Source of the DNA: Oncomelania hupensis | Taxonomy: Eukaryota > Mollusca > Gastropoda > Littorinimorpha > Pomatiopsidae | Length of the DNA stretch: 64,000 nt | Assembly: GCA_036898135.1 (NCBI GenBank) | Contig: CM072522.1 | Span: 60,655,070 to 60,719,069, forward strand | Direction of reading: 5' to 3' | Shown: positions 23,195 through 33,707 of the stretch, in pieces | How the letters are laid out: the number at the start of each line of letters is the position of its first letter | Position numbering within the stretch: position 1 is the first letter of the stretch | Translations under genes and position numbers: made by a program | Notes under the pieces: model-generated | What the model was told of the DNA's origin: nothing | Seen by the model: only the letters and a program-made list of their open reading frames with translations | Database searches by the model: none

Positions 23195-23223
23195 TGTTAC
23201 TATCAGGTTCTCCATTATCCTGA
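22705..23223 (+). pseudogene. Pogo/Tigger-like transposase N-terminus (helix-turn-helix only)
   Basis: From ATG 22705: MVSRKRNVLSLVERMKVI, then ENGDSCLSIARSLDVGKTQI and IIKDKE, the pattern of the CENP-B/pogo-type psq helix-turn-helix that binds the transposon ends. It continues through WESGESGERE to DLDERVWQWF, the start of the second DNA-binding half, then loses homology near 22965. An earlier in-frame ATG at 22645 exists, but the family start fits 22705. The frame runs past the right inverted repeat to 23223. No DDE residues are present, so it cannot be a transposase; at most it would be a binding-domain peptide. Confidence 0.75.
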
Positions 23224-23540
23224 GTTTGGGCATAATCATACCTTAAGACCCTCAAAATCACGCCTTAGAATCAATGGTCAGGTGTGAAAAATGTCTTAAA
23301 TGTTACAATTGATGCAGAAAACACACCTGAAAAACAGTCTACAGGGTGAAAAGATCGTGAATGCATTTATAAAATTAACACGGCCATGCAGCTGAAAAAT
23401 TATCTCGATGTTCATTGGTTTATCTTTTGCACTATCAACCAATCCCAAAGCTCCTAAATCATCTCGCTACGCTTAGGAAGTGACATCATAGATTGATCTG
23501 ATGTAGGTTTGTGATGCATCATGTGCCGTGGTTACTTCCC
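23195..23540. other. Gene A intron 2, conserved with B and C
   Basis: Non-coding sequence clearly homologous to 42955-43240 (B) and 56985-57330 (C), for example AAATGTTACAATTG and GAAGTGACATCATA. It contains no gene. Confidence 0.7.
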
Positions 23541-23598
23541 CCGGTCCTGATTTGGCTCGGAAGAGTCCGCTGGACCTAAAGCAACAATCAATCAAACA
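23541..23598 (+). mobile_element. 58-bp 3'-tail-only insertion of retroposon Y
   Basis: The segment CCGGTCCTGATTTGGCTCGG ... CTAAAGCAACAATCAATCAAACA is flanked by a perfect 12-bp target duplication TGGTTACTTCCC (23529-23540 and 23599-23610). Gene C has the empty site (GGTTGCTTCCCC, about 57320). This is an extreme 5' truncation and shows that Y moves by target-primed reverse transcription. Confidence 0.88.
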
Positions 23599-23629
23599 TG
23601 GTTACTTCCCTTGTTTCACTACGAACCTA

Positions 23630-24336
23630 CCCCTTGGGGTCATGAGCAATCTTGCCACTGTAGATTGTTCTAACCTATAAAGGGTACAGTGAAAGCCCCA
23701 GTTGAAAACCTGTCTTGCCTTTGTAGGCATGACAAATTAACTGCGGCAACAGTTCCCCCCGTTGGAGTGCCGGGGGTTTCAGTATAAATAGTATCCCCAC
23801 TTTCTGGAAATTTAGTGCTTTAAATTCCCACTGTCGCTGTCTTCCTCATTTGCTCTTTCCCATTCCCGATCTGTCCTACCACTCTGCTATACTATATTCT
23901 TCTTCGCTAGATCAATGACCTACCTTTTTTCTTGAAAACTCTTCCTGGACAAGACCCCTTGTTTGTGTATGAGGTCTGTTGGATCAGCTTGGGAATGTTG
24001 GACGCTTTCTGCCGGGTGGTCACTAGGGCTTCCTATGAATGTACTATTTAGCACTATAGGCATTTTATATGTATGTTTTTTTGTTGATGATTTATAATGA
24101 TGTTTGTATTCTATTTTGTTTTTGTAATCGGGGAGTTCGCGTAGTTGAGGTCAACCCTCAGCCGTCCCTCGCGTGGGATGTCTTTATTGTAAAGTGACTG
24201 GCCGGTGGAGGGCATTCAATTTTCCCACTGGGGTTGTTTCAACAGATCTTTTATGCGGATCGGGGGTTGTCCGGTCCTGATTTGGCTCGGAAGAGTCCGC
24301 TGGACCTAAAGCAATAATAAATCAATCAATCAATCA
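23630..24336 (+). mobile_element. Retroposon Y, full-length-like copy 1
   Basis: About 707 bp, starting CCCCTTGGGGTCATGAGC and ending with a CCTGATTTGGCTCGGAAGAG stretch and an AATC-repeat tail. Flanks ACTACGAACCTA / ACTACGAAACTA form a 12-bp duplication with one mismatch; gene C has a single ACTACCAACCATC. It contains a TATAAATA box (about 23780) and a GGTCC ... GGACC hairpin near the 3' end. I see no credible coding frame. The family is not one I recognise by name. Confidence 0.85.
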
Positions 24337-24505
24337 ACTACGAAACTATCAATCATGGCATTCTTCCATCGGCTTTTTTTCCCCATTCCTTAAAATGCTT
24401 AACAAGGAGAGAAAAAAATCCTTAAAATTATACAATATAAGTGATTCCACTCCTTAAATTCACTGCAAATGGGGAGCCCTGACTATAATACACTAATATA
24501 CTTAC

Positions 24506-24712
24506 CATATTCCTCAATGTCACAGTTAGGTTCTGTCTTCACTGTACACAACAGTGGTATATGTAGCTCCATCCTGTTACTGTCCGGTGCTGCTGTCTTG
24601 CTTTCTGATTCTTCCTTTATGTTGAACTCACTGCCAATCAAGTTAGCGGTATCTCTGACAATCTGCTCACTGCTGCTGTGAGAAACATGATGGCTTTCTC
24701 TTCCTGCAATTT
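24506..24712 (-). CDS. Gene A exon 2 (207 nt)
   Basis: Encodes EIAGRESHHVSHSSSEQ ... FNIKEESESKTAAPDSN ... TVKTEPNCDIEEY. It has one codon more than exon 2 of B and C (an extra Ala). It carries two psi-K-x-E motifs, IKEE and VKTE. Confidence 0.78.
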
Positions 24713-24970
24713 CTAAACAAAACAACAGCTTTCATGTAAATATTTGCTGACAGCAAGCATAATGATGAACTGAAAAACCATCACATAAGAACTTATATCT
24801 TTTACTCTCACCTAAATATTACAGGTGATACAGTAAATAAACCTCCAGAGTGCAATCAAGGATGAACAAAGAACTGGTCTATTTCACAATTTCCAATTAA
24901 AAGAAATCCTGCAGAAACAACATTGCCGTAGTTAAGATCAGCATCCAGCATTCACTGCACAGTCCACACA

Positions 24971-25689
24971 ATTGATTGATTGTTGATTGATTGATTGTTG
25001 CTTTAGATCCAGCGGACTCTTCCGAGCCAAATCAGGACCGGACAACCCTCGATCCACATAAAAGATCTGCTGAAACAACCCTAGTGGGAAAATTGAATGC
25101 CCTCCACCGGCCAGTCACTTTACAATAAAGACATCCCCCACAGGGGACGGCTGAGGCTTTACCCCAACTACTCGAACCCCCGGTTACAAAACCAAAATAG
25201 AATACAAACATCATTATAAATTATCAACAAAACAGATACATATAAAATGCCTATATTGCTAAATAATAACATCATATTCATAGGAAGCCCTAGTGACCAC
25301 CCGGCAGAAAGCGTCCAACACTCCCAAGCTGATCCAACAGACCTCATACACAAACAAGGAGTCTTGTCCAGGAAGAGTTTTCAAGAAAAAAGGTAGGTCA
25401 TTGATTAGCGAAGAAGAAGATAGTATAGCAGAGTGATAGGACAGAGCAGGAATGGGAAAGAGTAAATGAGGAAGACAGCGACAGTGGGAATTTAAAGCAC
25501 TAAATTTCCAGAAAGTGGGGATACTATTTATACTGAAACCCCCGGCACCCCAACGGGGGTACTGTTGCCGCAGTGAATTGGTCATGCCTACAAAGGCAAG
25601 ACAGGTTTTCAACTGGGGCTTTCACTTTTCCCTTTATAGGTTAGAACAATCTACAGTGGCAAGATTGCTCATGACCCCAAGGAGTAAGT
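24971..25689 (-). mobile_element. Retroposon Y copy 2, in gene A intron 1
   Basis: The tail (ATTGATTGATTG) is on the left and the 5' end (CATGACCCCAAGG) on the right. Flanks TCCACACA / TTCACACA form a short target duplication. Gene B has the uninterrupted CACAATCCACAGAAAGGTCA (about 43814). An open frame of 117 codons on the minus strand (25259-25612) is not preserved in the other copies, so I do not call it a gene. Confidence 0.85.
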
Positions 25690-26080
25690 TCACACAAAAG
25701 GTCAGGGGGAAAAAAAATTGTTGGTGTTAGGGTGTGGGTGTGCTAAACCTGACACTTATTTTAATCCTTTTCTGTGATATCATTCTTCAAGGAGCGCTGA
25801 TGGTAACATTTGCCAACACTTTGTGACATCTCAAATAGAAAAAAAAATTACATTATAGTAAAATACATTTTAAACAAAGAACAAATAAATGATGAGCCAT
25901 TCAATTCACATAACAGTAAAGCTTTCGTTTTGACTGGCGTGGAAATTATATTTTTCTGTACAGGTTGATACCACGATCATGACGATGTTGATCTTAACTG
26001 TCCTGTATGGGCTGTAGTTGTAAAATGTCAGTTTCCATGTTCAATCAATGATGAATGTTTCATCACCGGAGCCAACTCAC
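25690..26080. other. Gene A intron 1, near exon 1
   Basis: Homologous to B 43845-44830 and C 58000-59495. It holds a single copy of the unit TTTTAATCCTTTTCTGTGAT (about 25759) that is expanded to arrays in B and C. No gene. Confidence 0.7.
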
Positions 26081-26186
26081 CTTGTGCATGCCACGCTTGC
26101 AATCTCATCCAGTCTACCACTGGTTCCTCAGCAATGTCAATCTCCAGCTTCACCTCAGACAACACTGGACTGTCTTCGTCCTCCAT
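26081..26186 (-). CDS. Gene A exon 1 (106 nt, start codon)
   Basis: Encodes MEDEDSPVLSEVKLEIDI, then AEEPVVDWMRLQAWHAQ plus one base. The donor CACAAG|GTGAGT is identical in position in A, B and C. No upstream in-frame ATG is conserved. Confidence 0.82.
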
Positions 26187-26499
26187 AACAGAGCAATGCA
26201 GCTCTCAACGTTGCAAAACAACTGCACAGCCTCAATATGAACAGGGGAAGTAATTCCGAAAGTTTGCTAAGGGGGAGGAGAGTTACCGAAAGAGAGAATT
26301 ACAAAGCCAGATTGCCATTTACTAAATTAGTTTCGTATGCCTAGAAAGATTAATTAACTTAGCATTAGTAAAAATTTTGAATACTTGTGTTATTTTGATA
26401 TGACTTTTACATTTTTAAAATTGTACTTGTTAATTTGTGGCTTCTTTTGTTTGTTTGCTGAATGCATGTTTATAAAGTTGTCCCTGTAAACTCCACTTC

Positions 26500-26712
26500 A
26501 TCTCCCTTCATTCCTTCTTTATTCTATCAGTGACATTGTAATGTACACACAACAATACAATGCTCAGTTTTACATTGCTATAAACATTTTAATACTTTAT
26601 TCTATCAGTGACATTGTAATGTACACAAAACATAATGCTCAGTTTTACATTGTTATAAACATTTTAATACTTTATTCTATCAGTGACATTGTAATGTACA
26701 CACAACAACAAA
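26500..26712 (+). repeat. Minisatellite, about 78-bp unit, left half
   Basis: Units with TTCTATCAGTGACATTGTAA, TGTACACACAACA, ATGCTCAGTTTTACATTG. Three copies, then an insertion, then three more at 27193-27390. Confidence 0.9.
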
Positions 26713-27192
26713 ATGCTTCTTCTTCTTCTTCTTCCATTTGACGACCACGATCAATAATGATCACTATTGTCGCAATAGGGCGATATATTGTCACTGGGGG
26801 TAAGAAACGGTTTGATAAGGGGCAGGGCTGTTGGGTAAGAGAGGGGAGAGGGTGGAGAGGGGGGAGGTGCATGGGATTGTGGAGGTGTGGGCTACAGCAC
26901 CGCCAGCGCCCTTGTAATGAAGGCGCTGACTGACGGTGCCTGCACCACCTCAGCAGGCAGGAGGTTCCAGTCGCGGACGGTCCGGTGGAAGAAGGCTGAC
27001 TGGCGGTGGTCTGTACGGCAGGGGATGCGGGTGTACTGTAGGCTGTGGCCACGCCGGGATCTGGATGGCAGTGGTTTCAGGTGGGAGCATCTGACTTGGA
27101 TGTTTTTGTGGTGGATTTTGAAGAAAGTGGATAGTCGGGCTATTGTTCGGCGTTTTTGAAGGGAGGGCCATTTCAGCTGCTCAAGCATTGCT
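26713..27192 (-). mobile_element. 5'-truncated LINE 3' end inserted in the 78-bp array
   Basis: On the minus strand a 98-codon frame (26892-27188) begins MLEQLKWPSLQKRRTIARL and ends RDWNLLPAEVVQAPSVSAF. This is the C-terminus of CR1/Jockey-type LINE ORF2 (MLxxLxWPxLxxRR ... WNxLPxxVV). A GAA-repeat tail lies at the left end. Six more bases than expected surround the junction, so the target duplication is unclear (ATGCT / ATTGCT). Confidence 0.8.
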
Positions 27193-27390
27193 CGATCAGT
27201 TTTACATTGTTATAAACATTTTAATACTTTATTCTATCAGTGTCATTGTAATGTACACACAACAACACAATAGTCAGTTTTACATTGTTATAAATATTTT
27301 AATACTTTATTCTATCAGTGACATTGTAATGAACACACAACAAAACAATGCTCAGTTTTACATTTTTATAAACATTTTAATACTCTATTT
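27193..27390 (+). repeat. Minisatellite, about 78-bp unit, right half
   Basis: Same unit and orientation as 26500-26712. It resumes with ATCAGTTTTACATTG. Confidence 0.9.
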
Positions 27391-27419
27391 ACGGAGTATT
27401 CTTTTAGCTGTTAGAAACA

Positions 27420-27605
27420 TGAAATTACATAGCCTGCACACAACAACAAAGTGCTGTATTACACAGCCTGTACACAACAACAAAGTGCTGTATTACATAG
27501 CCTGCACACAACAACAAAGTGCTGTATTACACAGCCTGTACACAACAACAAAGTGCTGTATTACATAGCCTGTACACAACAACAAAGTGCTGTATTACAC
27601 AGTTA
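27420..27605 (+). repeat. Minisatellite, 34-bp unit, about 5 copies
   Basis: The unit is CCTGCACACAACAACAAAGT followed by GCTGTATTACACAG. Two units of the same repeat occur at 46350-46412, and a reversed single copy near 28055-28085. Confidence 0.92.
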
Positions 27606-28190
27606 CAAAATATATTTATTTTGTTTGGGTCTTCGGGTCTTTTTCTATCATGTCAATTGGTTTTTGTTGATCATTTTGAACATGAAAACATGGTAATATT
27701 GTCTTTTATTTTATAATAAAAAGCTGACATACTGATATTAAAACTTTGTGTTTGTTTTTATGTTCATTTGCAATGTAACTTTCTGTGGCACAACATACCC
27801 CTTAGTGACACAACTTACCCCAGAGGTTGGATCAATTTACCCCTGATATGGGGCAATTTGAGCAATTTTGCATAAATATTTTCTTAGTTGATAGTGGGTT
27901 TTACGGTACTGATAGAGAATTAAAAGTTGTTATACAATGTTACCAAACTAATAATTTGAGATGGAAAATTTCATCTTTGCATTTTGGTCATTCATTTCAA
28001 TTTTAATCAACCAAAACTAAAAAATGGCTCAACTTGCCCCCACTTCCCCTAATGTAAGGCTATGTAATACAGCACTTTGTTGTTTTGTGCATCTCAGTTT
28101 AGTTGCTTGTAGTTAAACAGCGTTTTTAAAAGTCCAATTTTTATAAACAGTGTTCCAAATTAACCTTTTTAAAAGTCTAATCTTTATAAA
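27606..28190. other. Unassigned; possible 3' flank of a pogo-like element
   Basis: No coding sequence. A stretch CTCAACTTGCCCCCACTTCC (about 28030) recalls ends of pogo-type elements, but no matching inverted repeat was found. Confidence 0.35.
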
Positions 28191-28259
28191 CTACAAAAGT
28201 GTCTTATTGTTTGCATTTTTTTCTTCTGAAATATGGCTACATAAATTGGCAGGACAAAA

Positions 28260-28902
28260 GTCACTGAATCTGCCACACTGACAAGTCACAGTTGAACACA
28301 AGCTGGCCAGAACAACGGGCAGAACTGCCAACACTTTTGGGCTGTGGCAACTTGTGAACGACATCTTCTTAATTGAAGCTAGCTTCATCCAATGGATTTG
28401 GAACAAACACCGGCTTGTCCATTCCCACCTTTCCTGCAACTTTTTGAAGGAAGACACCTTCAAATTGAAAATCCTCTCCATTGGCATTGATGGTGTCAAC
28501 TCGAGCAATGTAGTGCACAAATCGTGATTTACCAGCACATTTGACAACTACAAAGTCACCTTCAAAGATAGGCCTGTCCATATCACTGTCAACATCTGTG
28601 TCTGTGTCATCATAGTCAACGTCTGAGTAATCATCAGTGTCACTGGAACTTGGGGTCTTAGATCTTTAGGGGCATGCCTTTTTCCTGTCATTTTTGAACA
28701 AGCGTTTCGTTATTTTTCTCTTGGATGCTTTCCTTTTACGATTTTGAGATTGGACCTCTAGCTCCCGACGTTCTGGGATGTCGGTCAGAATCTTTGAACT
28801 GCCCTTTTTGCGACCACCTTTTGCTTTCTTTTTTTCGGCTGCTTTCGGGAATGGGTGAATGGCAGAGGGTGAAACGTAATGACGATGCATGACACCGCTC
28901 AT
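28260..28902 (-). pseudogene. C-terminal part of a pogo/DDE_1-type transposase
   Basis: On the minus strand from 28902: SPSAIHPFPKA, KGGRKKGSSKILTDIPE and a Lys/Arg-rich stretch, then after an in-frame TAA (28666-28668) a Ser/Asp-rich acidic linker, then GDFVVVKCAGKSRFVHYIA and a stop within the last motif (about 28369), with LVFNCDL-like sequence beyond. This tail (PFPKA ... ILTDTP, acidic linker, DFVLVKFAGK module) is known from invertebrate pogo-like DDE transposases. The catalytic DDD core is not present. It is a dead fragment. Confidence 0.7.
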
Positions 28903-28974
28903 GTAGATGGCTGCACGTCATCTGCTTGCTGATTTTGTGGCTGGTGATCATCTCCGAGCAAGTCAGCATGCAGG

Positions 28975-29088
28975 GCTGCTGAGGACAGAGAAAGATGGAG
29001 TATGCTGGTTAAACGATTATCTGTGGTGCCCCTACGACCTTCGGGTTACGGGACAGGATAGGATAGGATAGGATAGGATAGGATAGGT
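28975..29088 (+). mobile_element. 3' end of RTE-like LINE (family Z) with GGATA-repeat tail
   Basis: GCTGAGGACAGAGAAAGATGG ... ACGACCTTCGGGTTACGGGA then (GGATA)n. The same end occurs at 42462-42550, 39330-39420 (minus) and 44565-44663 (minus). Confidence 0.85.
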
Positions 29089-29105
29089 ATCAGACAATGG
29101 GTCCC

Positions 29106-30037
29106 GACAGCGAACTTGTTTTTTCCAACCTAGTTCCAGTCATTCGCCGAAAAAGGCAATTACCGAAGTCGAACGAAGCTCTCCGAGTCGAGCGAAGCTA
29201 TCCGATGTTTTACAAACGAATGCTGGCAGGACTACGTGAAACCACATGCTGGGAAATCTCGCCTTTCGTAGGCCTCAATTACATACTATACTACGTACTA
29301 TACTATACTATGTTGGAGGCCCACGAGTTTACAAAGACGAAAGAAAAGACTTCAGAGCCTGTGGTGAAACATCCGTGCATAAAAATAGCCGCTGTTGCTT
29401 CTAGATCTAATTCTATTTCGATCTGCACAGCTTCAAGCTGCAAGTCAAGTCGAGATTCGCATTTTGAAGCAGTTAGTATTATTATTATTATTATTTTATG
29501 ATGATTAATATACTGACACAATTAGTAATAAAGAGTAAAAGTAATACATAACACATAACGCCAACATACAAAAATTTCACATCCATATCAACAATAAAAA
29601 CATGACAAAACTTCAAAGCGCTATGGATACGTTGATGTCCCTTCAGCACAACAAGGCAAAGCAAGTTTATAATGGTCTCAAAAAACAGTGACATTTTTTT
29701 TATTGCAAGCACCAAAGCAATTATTTATTTAACTAATATTATTCTTTTTAACTGATACAGTAAATTTGTTATATGTATTTCAATGATATGTATTTTAATG
29801 AGAAAAACGTATTAAAAAAATGTTGCGTGCCAGGCGGAAATTTCCATAAATCATCTGAAAACTTTGGTAAATCTATAAGAAAAAAAATAACCAGTAGCAC
29901 CATCTGAATAGTTCGGGTTACACCCAACTTCAGCAAAAACAAACAAAACGTCACTGACCATATTTACACCATTGAGCACGCACAGCAGCACACTATTCTT
30001 TTTTTTTTCTTTTTTAAAGGTAGGAATAATAATTTAA

Positions 30038-30096
<59 letters not shown>

Positions 30097-30098
30097 CA

Positions 30099-30182
<84 letters not shown>

Positions 30183-30183
30183 C

Positions 30184-30241
<58 letters not shown>

Positions 30242-30289
30242 CAAACAAACAAAACAAATAAATAAATTAAAGATTTAACCAAATAACTA

Positions 30290-30354
<65 letters not shown>

Positions 30355-31029
30355 GCAAAGTTGTGGTCTTGATTTTGTGGTCCTGATTCGGCTCTTTGCA
30401 GTCCGCTGGACCCTGTAAGCAATGAATAACTAACTAATTAGCTATTAATTTAACTCTGACCTCGAGTTGTCTTGATTTTGTGGTCCTGATTCGGCTCTTT
30501 GAAGTCCGCTGGACCCTGTAAGCAATGAATAACTATTACTTGAACTCTGATCTCGAGTTATTAAAAAAAATTCGCTTAGCCTACTCGTCCTTCTCCAGAA
30601 ATTTAAAGATTCAAATATTATAAAGTATAGGTCTAAATATTATTAATTAGAATAGATATAGTTTATACATTTATTTACGTATAAAACAAACAATACAGGT
30701 CTAATGTAAATTAAGCCTATGTATACTGTATGACAGTGTCTACTTGGTTCTAGGCAGGAAATGGGGAATACTTTTATTAGCCTACTGCTGAGAACTAACA
30801 AAATGCAAATCAAGGAACGCAACTATTAAATATGGTCGATAATAACAAGGTATACCGTTGTGAAATGCTAATCTTTGTAAATCGATAAGAATTAGAAGCA
30901 ACAGCGATCATTTTTAATGTCAACTAGTCGTAGTCATGCAAGCATCATTTCGTAACACATCGGAGAGCTTCGTTCGACTTCGGTGATTGCCTTTTTGGGC
31001 GAATGACTGGAACTAGGTTGGAAAAAACA
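29106..31029 (+). mobile_element. Element X: 1.9-kb non-autonomous DNA transposon inserted in a LINE
   Basis: Ends are inverted repeats of about 70 bp (left: GCGAACTTGTTTTTTCCAAC ...; right: the complement, 30959-31029). TCCCGACA(G) occurs on both sides (29097-29105 and 31030-31038), a duplication of 8-9 bp in LINE family Z sequence whose uninterrupted form is at about 41388-41400. An 8-bp duplication suggests hAT. The interior contains AAT and ACT microsatellites and two tandem copies of a Y-like tail (30380-30440, 30480-30540). No transposase. Confidence 0.75.
30037..30355 (+). repeat. AAT and ACT trinucleotide microsatellites within element X
   Basis: (AAT)n from about 30037 to 30240 with small interruptions, then (ACT)n from about 30288 to 30355. 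Long Ile/Tyr frames here are artefacts of the repeats. Confidence 0.95.
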
Positions 31030-31349
31030 AGTTTGCGTCCCGACAGGAAGTCCTCTCCAGGATCGAACAAACAACTGCTGCCCTGACAGGGTTGAAGCCC
31101 ATTTGGAAAGACAGGACCATCAGTCTACATTCCAAGGTAAGGCTGCTGCGCTCCCTTGTCATCTCCATCTTCCTATACGCTTGCGAAACATGGACTCTCA
31201 CAGCAGATCTACAACGAAGAATACCAAGCATGGAGATGAGGTGCTACAGAAGACTTCTGGGCATTTCCTATACCCAGCACATCACCAACAACGAAGTCCG
31301 ACAGACCATCACGCAAGCCATTGGACAGCATGATGACATGCTCACAGTC
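31030..31349 (+). mobile_element. RTE-like LINE Z fragment (continuation of 29089-29105)
   Basis: Encodes ...LKPIWKDRTISLHSKVRL, FLYACETWTLTADLQRR, MRCYRRLLGISYTQHIT, typical of the region after the polymerase domain in RTE-like LINEs. The fragment begins at 29089, is split by element X, and stops at about 31349 where hAT-like sequence starts. Confidence 0.8.
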
Positions 31350-32522
31350 AGCACAGGCGGCGGAAGCAGAGGGGGCAGGGGGGCCATGCCCCCCCCCCCC
31401 CCTAGAAAAATGTTGGAGGGGGCAGCCTTATATATTGCCCCCTCCAATAATGAGTAATGTTTGTTGTTTTTTTGTTTTGTTTTTTTGCCAGGGCATTAAA
31501 GGATTTTTTTTCAAATGGAATCAAGCAATACAAGTTTTTATCATCATAATCATCATCATCACCCTCTGATCAGAAAAAGAAGTTCGTCCCTTCGTCATCA
31601 TTTCCTGTCGACGCGTCATAATCGTTAGCCTTAGCGTAGATCAAAGTGACCGACAGTTTTCGACATCGTGCACATCACAGTCGCGTTTTGAAAACTTTAA
31701 TTTGCTGTCAGTTTTTACAGTCTACCGTTTTCAATATCAGCAATTTTCTCGACTACAAGTGAAGAAGTCAGCAAAATGGCAAATGCTTTGACAACTGGTG
31801 TTATTGTTCCTCGTCAAGCATCCCGACAGACTCTCCATGACAACCAACCTGCGGCCACTCCAGAAGAATATTTCAAGATTAGCATTGCCATTCCTTTCTT
31901 GGCACACCTGTCAACCGAATTGGACTCGAGGTTCAAAAATGCTGGTCTAGCAGTTGATGGTCCATGTCTTGTGCCAAGCACTTTAATAGACAACCAGGAT
32001 GGTTTCATGCAGGTTCCAGAAGGGGTGATGCTGGCAATGTTGTGGGAGTCTGACCTACCAGACAACGCTACCCTTGATGCAGAATACCAACGGTGGGTTT
32101 GCAAATGGCGAAGTGCTGCTGAGAATGCGACAGCTATCATCCCATCCACGGCATCAGAAGCACTGAAACATTGTGACAGGGATTTTTTTTATCCCAACCT
32201 GTTCATCATGCTTTAGAACCTTTGCACCCTACCTGTCACTACTGCCGATTGTGAGCGTTCAAACAGTCAGTTGCGCAACCTGAAAAACTACCTGCGCTCT
32301 ACAATGGGGCAACAGAGACTAAATGGACTTGCTTTACTGAAAGTGCACAGGGATGTTGATATTGACTTCAAAGAGGCAGTGAACTGTTTTGCCAGAAGAT
32401 ACAATTCACAAATGGTACTAATGCCGAGGAACCTAGTGCAGCAAGACTGAATTAAGTGAAATTCATTATTATATTATAAGTCAGTCTCCGCACAGCGAAG
32501 AAGCTCACTAGCTGAATATAAT
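31350..32522 (+). mobile_element. hAT-like transposon fragment
   Basis: Starts CAGCACAGGCGGCGGAAGCA with a G/C-run hairpin (31370-31445), as in several hAT families, right after LINE sequence CTCACAGT. It includes the transposase C-terminus below. No right terminal repeat was found; the fragment is cut off where the inverted element X' begins. Confidence 0.65.
31776..32450 (+). pseudogene. hAT transposase C-terminal region (ZMYM1-like), one internal stop
   Basis: From ATG 31776: VPRQASRQTLHDNQPAATPE, EEYFKISIAIPFLAHLSTEL, then a TAG at 32214-32216, then LPVTTADCERSNSQLRNLK and YLRSTMGQQRLNGLALL, the hAT dimerisation domain. Known role: dimer contact and folding of the catalytic core. The N-terminal BED finger and the first catalytic residues are missing, so this is a C-terminal remnant or an internally deleted copy. 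Confidence 0.8.
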
Positions 32523-32875
32523 TATTAGACCTGTATTGTTTGTTTTATACGTAAATAAATGTATAAACTATATCTATTCTAATTGATAATATTTAAGCCT
32601 ATACTTTATAATATTCGAATCTTGAAATTTCCGGAGAAGGACGAGTAGGCTAAGCGAATTTCTTTTTTAGAACTCGAGATCAGAGTTAAATTAATAATTA
32701 GTTATTCATTGCTTACAGGGTCCAGCGGACTGCAAAGAGTCGAATCAGAACCTCAAAATCAAGACAACTCGAGATCAGAGTTAAATTAAAAGCTTATTAG
32801 TTATTCATTGCTTACAGAGTCCAGCGGACTGCAAAGAGCCGAATCAGGACCACAAAATCGAGACCACAACTTCGC

Positions 32876-32932
<57 letters not shown>

Positions 32933-32999
32933 AAGTAGTAGTAGTATAGTTATTTAGTTAAATCTTTAATTTATTTGTTTTGTTTGTGTGTTGTTGTTG

Positions 33000-33061
<62 letters not shown>

Positions 33062-33072
33062 TGTTTCTTCTT

Positions 33073-33103
<31 letters not shown>

Positions 33104-33629
33104 TTATTCCTACTTTTAAAAAAAAAGAAAAGAATAGTGTGCTGCTGTGGTGCTCATTGGTGTAAATATGGTCAGTGACGTTTTGTTTGTTTTTGCTGAA
33201 GTTGGGTGTAACCCGAAATATTCAGATGGTGTTACTGGTTATTTTTTCTTATAGATTTAACAAAGTTTTCAAATGATTTATAGACATTTCCGCCCGCCAC
33301 GCAACATTTTTTTTAATACGTGTTTCTCATTAAAATACATATAATTGAAATACATATAACAAATTGACTGTATCAGTTAAAAAGAATAATATTAGTTAAA
33401 TAAATAATTGCTTTGGTGCTTGCAATAAAAATATCACTGTTTTTTGAGACCATTATAAACTTGCTTTGCCTTGTTGTGCTGAAGGGACATCAACGTATCC
33501 ATAGCGCTTTGAAGTTTTGTCATGGTTTTATTGTTGATATAGATGTGAAATCGTTGTATGTGTGCTTTATGTGTTATGTATTACTTTTACTCCTTATTAC
33601 TAATTGTGTCAGTGTATTATTCATCATAA

Positions 33630-33707
<78 letters not shown>

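Larger units (their letters stand above)
21822..26186 (-). pseudogene. Zinc-finger paralogue A: exons 1-4 only, no finger exon
   Basis: Exons on the minus strand: 1, 26081-26186 (ATG at 26186, donor CAAG|GTGAGT); 2, 24506-24712 (acceptor TTTAG|AAATTG, donor TATG|GTAAGT); 3, 21994-22073 (acceptor TTACAG|AAAGC, donor CTGAG|GTAATA); 4, 21822-21876 (acceptor TTTCAG|GACTC, donor TACA|GTAAAT). Lengths 106+207+80+55 keep one frame (phases 1,1,0,1). The product begins MEDEDSPVLSEVKLEID and is acidic with psi-K-x-E motifs; in exon 3 the usual VKTE reads VMSE, losing the Lys. There is no counterpart of exon 5 or of a finger exon to the left; minisatellites and LINEs fill that side. Either the gene lost its DNA-binding half or the rest lies beyond the window. 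It may still be transcribed. Confidence 0.75.

Noticed and set aside
25259..25612. 117-codon minus-strand frame in retroposon Y copy 2
   Set aside because: Not preserved in copies 1 and 3, where stops and shifts interrupt it.
30034..30282. Long Ile or Tyr homopolymer frames (also 33.0-33.8 kb, 60.7 kb)
   Set aside because: Produced by AAT/TTA microsatellites.
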